Source: PXAH01 sp964605645
GTDB lineage: Bacteria; Omnitrophota; Gorgyraeia; Duberdicusellales; 4484-171
NCBI GenBank assembly: GCA_964605645.1
Contig: CAZSDJ010000025.1
Span: 1-24,914, forward strand
Reading direction: 5' to 3'
DNA: 24,914 nucleotides
Shown in pieces: positions 22,288-24,914 of the stretch. The notes under the pieces were generated by a model. The model was not told the DNA's origin. It made no database searches and saw nothing but the letters and a program-made list of their open reading frames with translations. The translations under genes and the position numbers were made by a program. The number at the start of each line of letters is the position of its first letter. Position 1 is the first letter of the stretch.

Positions 22288-22324
22288 TGAATGAAATGAA
22301 ATTAAATTGTAAGTGTGAACTAAT
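22267..22324 (+). repeat. Interrupted inverted repeat over the glyS stop
   Basis: ATTAGT (22267-22272) and ACAATTTA (22279-22286) are matched by TAAATTGT (22303-22310) and ACTAAT (22319-22324) in reverse complement. The outer and inner arms are separated by non-pairing bases. It spans the glyS stop codon (22285-22287) and may protect or process the 3' end of the transcript. Confidence 0.45.
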
Positions 22325-22350
22325 CCTTGACATTTTTGATGTCAAGGATT
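22322..22350 (+). terminator. 12-bp hairpin, possible terminator of glyS
   Basis: AATCCTTGACAT (22322-22333) and ATGTCAAGGATT (22339-22350) pair perfectly with a TTTTG loop. It follows the glyS stop by 34 bases. Only a weak T-rich tail (TAATT) follows, so termination is uncertain. The left arm contains TTGACA (22327-22332), a perfect -35 box, with a poor -10 (TTAATT) 17 bp on; the site could thus also be a promoter or operator for the next gene. Confidence 0.5.
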
Positions 22351-22354
22351 TAAT

Positions 22355-22409
22355 TCATAGACGGACTTACGTCCTATGATTTAAAAAATTAAAAAATTTT
22401 ATAAATCAT
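22355..22409 (+). repeat. Imperfect hairpin plus AT-rich inverted repeat before ppdK
   Basis: TCATAGACG (22355-22363) pairs with CGTCCTATGA (22370-22379) with one bulged base. Overlapping it, ATGATTTAAAAAATT (22376-22390) and AATTTTATAAATCAT (22395-22409) form an inverted repeat with 14 of 15 matches and a 4-nt loop. These would be alternative, competing folds in the ppdK leader. Their role is unknown. Confidence 0.5.
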
Positions 22410-22435
22410 CTATTCATTAAAGGAGGAGAGGGAGA

Positions 22436-24914
22436 ATGGCTAAGAAGTATGTGTATTTTTTCAGCAAGGAAAAAGCAGACGGAGACAAAAGTATGAAACA
22501 ATTGCTAGGGGGTAAGGGGGCAAATTTGGCAGAGATGTCAAGTATTGGCTTACCGGTGCCCCCGGGATTTACAATAACAACAGAAGTTTGTAAGGATTAT
22601 TATGAAAATAATCGTAATTACCCCAAAGGGCTTCAGCCGGAAATAGATAAAAATTTAGAATTATTAGAAAAAAATTTGGGCAAGAAATTAAATGACAACG
22701 ATAATCCACTCCTTGTATCGGTAAGAAGTGGTGCTGCAGTATCTATGCCCGGGATGATGGATACTATTTTAAATCTTGGCCTAAACGATAAAAGTGTAGA
22801 AGGATTGGCAAAGCTTACCGACAATCCTCGTTTTGCTTGGGATTCATACCGTCGTTTTATCCAAATGTTTGGTGATGTGGCGATGGCTGTGCCGCACAGT
22901 GCTTTCGAACATCAGCTTGAGGAGGTAAAAAGAAAGGTTGCAAAAAAGAAAGGGATAAAAAAAGTAGATTCTTTGGTTCAGGAAGCTTTAAATAAGGCAG
23001 TGCCCGATGTAGCTTTAGATGTAGATAATTTAAAAGAATTAGTGGAGCGTTATAAAAAAGTTTATAAAAAACATAAAAATTCTAGTTTCCCTCAAGATCC
23101 TAAAAAACAATTAATGGCGGCAATCAATGCAGTTTTTGGCTCCTGGAACAACAAAAGAGCTATTGCTTACCGGGAAATAAAAGGGATTAAAGGGCTTTTA
23201 GGTACAGCTGTTAATGTTCAAGCGATGGTTTTTGGGAATATGGGCGAAGATTCAGGCACAGGGGTTGGTTTTACTCGCAACCCTTCAACCGGGGAAGATA
23301 AACTTTATGGCGAGTATTTAATGAATGCCCAAGGTGAAGATGTTGTTGCCGGGATTAGGACTCCCCATCCGATTGATGACATGAAAAAAAATGATAAAAC
23401 AATGTATAATAAATTAGTTGCTGTCAGGAAAAAATTAGAAAATCATTATAAAGATATGCAGGATTTTGAATTTACCATGGAAGGTAGAAATCTTTTTATG
23501 TTGCAAACCAGAACTGGCAAAAGGACAGCCCAGGCTGCAGTAAAAATGGCAGTAGATATGGTAAAAAGTAAATTTATCTTGCAAAAAGAGGCTTTATCAC
23601 GAGTGACTGCAGAACAATTAGATCAGTTGCTTCATCCGATGTTTGACGAAAAAGAAGAGAAAAAAGCTAAACTTTTTTCAAAATCAGGACTGCCGGCATC
23701 GCCAGGAGCAGCAGTAGGCAAAGCTGTGTTTAATGCCGAAGATGCCCAAAAACAAAAGGAAGCCGGGGAAGATGTTATCTTGTGCCGGGTTGAAACTTCT
23801 CCGGAAGATATAAAAGGGATGCATGCGGCAAAAGGGATATTGACTGCGCGCGGCGGGATGACTTCCCACGCGGCTGTAGTAGCCAGGGGAATGGGTAAGT
23901 GTTGTGTGGCCGGAGCAGGCGATATAACTATGGAAGAAGGTAAAAAGCAAATGAAAGTTGGTAACAAAACTGTCAAGGAAGGTGATTTTATTTCTTTGAA
24001 TGGCACCAAAGGAGCAGTTTACTTAGATAAAATTAAAACTATATCTCCGAAGATGGGTGGCCCGTTTGGAGTGCTGATGGGCTGGGCTACTAAGATGAAA
24101 AAACTAGGAGTAAGAACTAACGCCGATACACCTCGTGATACAAAAGTAGCAGTTGAATTAGGAGCAGAAGGTATTGGGTTGTGTAGAACCGAACATATGT
24201 TTTTTGAAGGGGAGAGAATTGTTTCTTTTCGAAAAATGATTTTAGTTGCTCCGGAAGTAAAGAGCTTGAGGGATAGCTTACAAACAGAAAATGATGAAAA
24301 AGAAAAAGAAAAAATTAAAAAGCAATTAAAAAAGCCATTAGCTCAGTACTTACAGGCTTTAAAAGAATTACTTCCCCTCCAGAGAAAAGATCTTGAAGGT
24401 ATTTTCAAAGCCTTAGAAGGCAAGCCTTGTACGATAAGATTACTTGATCCGCCTTTACATGAATTCTTACCTCATGATGCAGCCGGGCAAAAATCATTAG
24501 CAAAAGCTTTGGGGATGCAAGCCGCGCAGGTAAAAAGAACAGTTGAATCATTACATGAGATGAATCCGATGCTTGGGCATCGCGGTTGCCGGTTGGGGAT
24601 AAGCTACCCGGAGATAACCCAAATGCAAATTAAGGCAATAATTGAAGCTGCCTTAAAAGTAGCGGGGAAGAAAAATAAAGTAAAGCCGGAGATAATGGTT
24701 CCGTTAGTAGGGAATGTGGCAGAATTTAAATTGCAGAAAAAAGTGATAATTGATACAATTGAAGAGATAAAGAAGAAGAAAAAGCTAAAAAAATTACCTT
24801 TTCCGGTAAAAATTGGGACAATGATTGAGGTGCCCAGGGCAGCTGTTACTGCCGATAAAATTGCCGAAGAAGCAGATTTCTTTTCTTTTGGCACTAACGA
24901 TCTTACCCAAATGG
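22436..24914 (+). CDS. ppdK: Pyruvate, phosphate dikinase (3' end outside the window)
   Basis: The first 826 codons of pyruvate phosphate dikinase, which interconverts pyruvate, ATP and Pi with PEP, AMP and PPi. The N-terminal ATP-grasp domain has KQLLGGKGANLAEM, the segment SVRSGAAVSMPGMMDTILNLG and FTMEGRNLFMLQTR. The phosphohistidine domain carries catalytic His478 in GGMTSHAAVVARGMGK. The C-terminal PEP/pyruvate barrel starts with NADTPRD, CRTEHMFF and LGHRGCRLG, and the window ends in FSFGTNDLTQM. The catalytic cysteine region lies beyond the end. AAAGGAGG nine bases upstream makes the ATG certain. In a PPi-based anaerobic metabolism it would serve glycolysis or gluconeogenesis. A glyS-ppdK neighbourhood is also seen in Firmicutes. 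Confidence 0.96.
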   Translation, partial: MAKKYVYFFSKEKADGDKSMKQLLGGKGANLAEMSSIGLPVPPGFTITTEVCKDYYENNRNYPKGLQPEIDKNLELLEKNLGKKLNDNDNPLLVSVRSGAAVSMPGMMDTILNLGLNDKSVEGLAKLTDNPRFAWDSYRRFIQMFGDVAMAVPHSAFEHQLEEVKRKVAKKKGIKKVDSLVQEALNKAVPDVALDVDNLKELVERYKKVYKKHKNSSFPQDPKKQLMAAINAVFGSWNNKRAIAYREIKGIKGLLGTAVNVQAMVFGNMGEDSGTGVGFTRNPSTGEDKLYGEYLMNAQGEDVVAGIRTPHPIDDMKKNDKTMYNKLVAVRKKLENHYKDMQDFEFTMEGRNLFMLQTRTGKRTAQAAVKMAVDMVKSKFILQKEALSRVTAEQLDQLLHPMFDEKEEKKAKLFSKSGLPASPGAAVGKAVFNAEDAQKQKEAGEDVILCRVETSPEDIKGMHAAKGILTARGGMTSHAAVVARGMGKCCVAGAGDITMEEGKKQMKVGNKTVKEGDFISLNGTKGAVYLDKIKTISPKMGGPFGVLMGWATKMKKLGVRTNADTPRDTKVAVELGAEGIGLCRTEHMFFEGERIVSFRKMILVAPEVKSLRDSLQTENDEKEKEKIKKQLKKPLAQYLQALKELLPLQRKDLEGIFKALEGKPCTIRLLDPPLHEFLPHDAAGQKSLAKALGMQAAQVKRTVESLHEMNPMLGHRGCRLGISYPEITQMQIKAIIEAALKVAGKKNKVKPEIMVPLVGNVAEFKLQKKVIIDTIEEIKKKKKLKKLPFPVKIGTMIEVPRAAVTADKIAEEADFFSFGTNDLTQM

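Overview
The window looks like part of a metagenome-assembled chromosome of an anaerobic, diderm (outer-membrane) bacterium of moderate to low G+C. The 10-N join, the YdbH/YnbE/YdbL-type envelope genes and the short intergenic repeats fit a candidate-phylum bacterium. Omnitrophota-like is my best guess, but nothing here proves it. Every gene I accept is on the + strand.

Region 1 (about 71-12108) is one long, tightly packed operon for a membrane-bound group 4 [NiFe] hydrogenase with a complete Mrp-type ion-pumping module. The order is: two sulfhydrogenase-type electron-input subunits (Fe-S beta, flavin/NAD gamma), a HycB-like four-cluster ferredoxin, NuoH/HycD-, NuoB-, NuoC- and NuoD-like subunits, a first NuoL/M/N-like pump, a fused MbhD/MbhE-like subunit, MrpB, C, D, E, F and G, and a NuoI/MbhN-like ferredoxin. 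The large subunit keeps both Cys pairs of the [NiFe] site, so it is a hydrogenase and not complex I. A sigma70-like promoter (71-99) followed by a perfect Rex-type palindrome (111-128) stands before the first gene.

Region 2 (about 12109-16308) continues the operon with maturation and regulation genes: a HycI-type C-terminal protease, a HypA-like protein with no zinc finger, a HypC domain fused to the radical-SAM enzyme HydE, Rex, and HydG. HydE and HydG are normally [FeFe]-hydrogenase maturases, yet they sit behind a [NiFe] hydrogenase. No HydF, HydA, HypB, HypD, HypE or HypF lies in the window. HypA, HypC and HydG each show a change at a normally conserved functional feature. This cassette is the best candidate for an undescribed system: a hybrid or alternative route to the Fe(CN)(CO) part of a [NiFe] site. 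Rex, encoded inside the operon, probably autoregulates it in response to NADH/NAD+.

Region 3 (about 16309-20825) holds a small unknown protein, an aldo/keto reductase, an extended SDR epimerase, a lipoprotein thermonuclease, and a two-gene envelope unit: a short YdbH/AsmA-like protein and a lipoprotein that appears to fuse YnbE with YdbL. Region 4 (20826-24914) holds glycyl-tRNA synthetase, interrupted in frame by a 30-bp double-hairpin element, then an intergenic region rich in inverted repeats, then pyruvate phosphate dikinase cut off by the window end.

The 10-N gap inside HypC-HydE appears artificial. Seven bases are repeated on its two sides, and removing 17 nt restores one open frame of 433 residues. 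No stretch over 300 bases lacks a gene. I saw no tRNA, rRNA, CRISPR array or insertion sequence.
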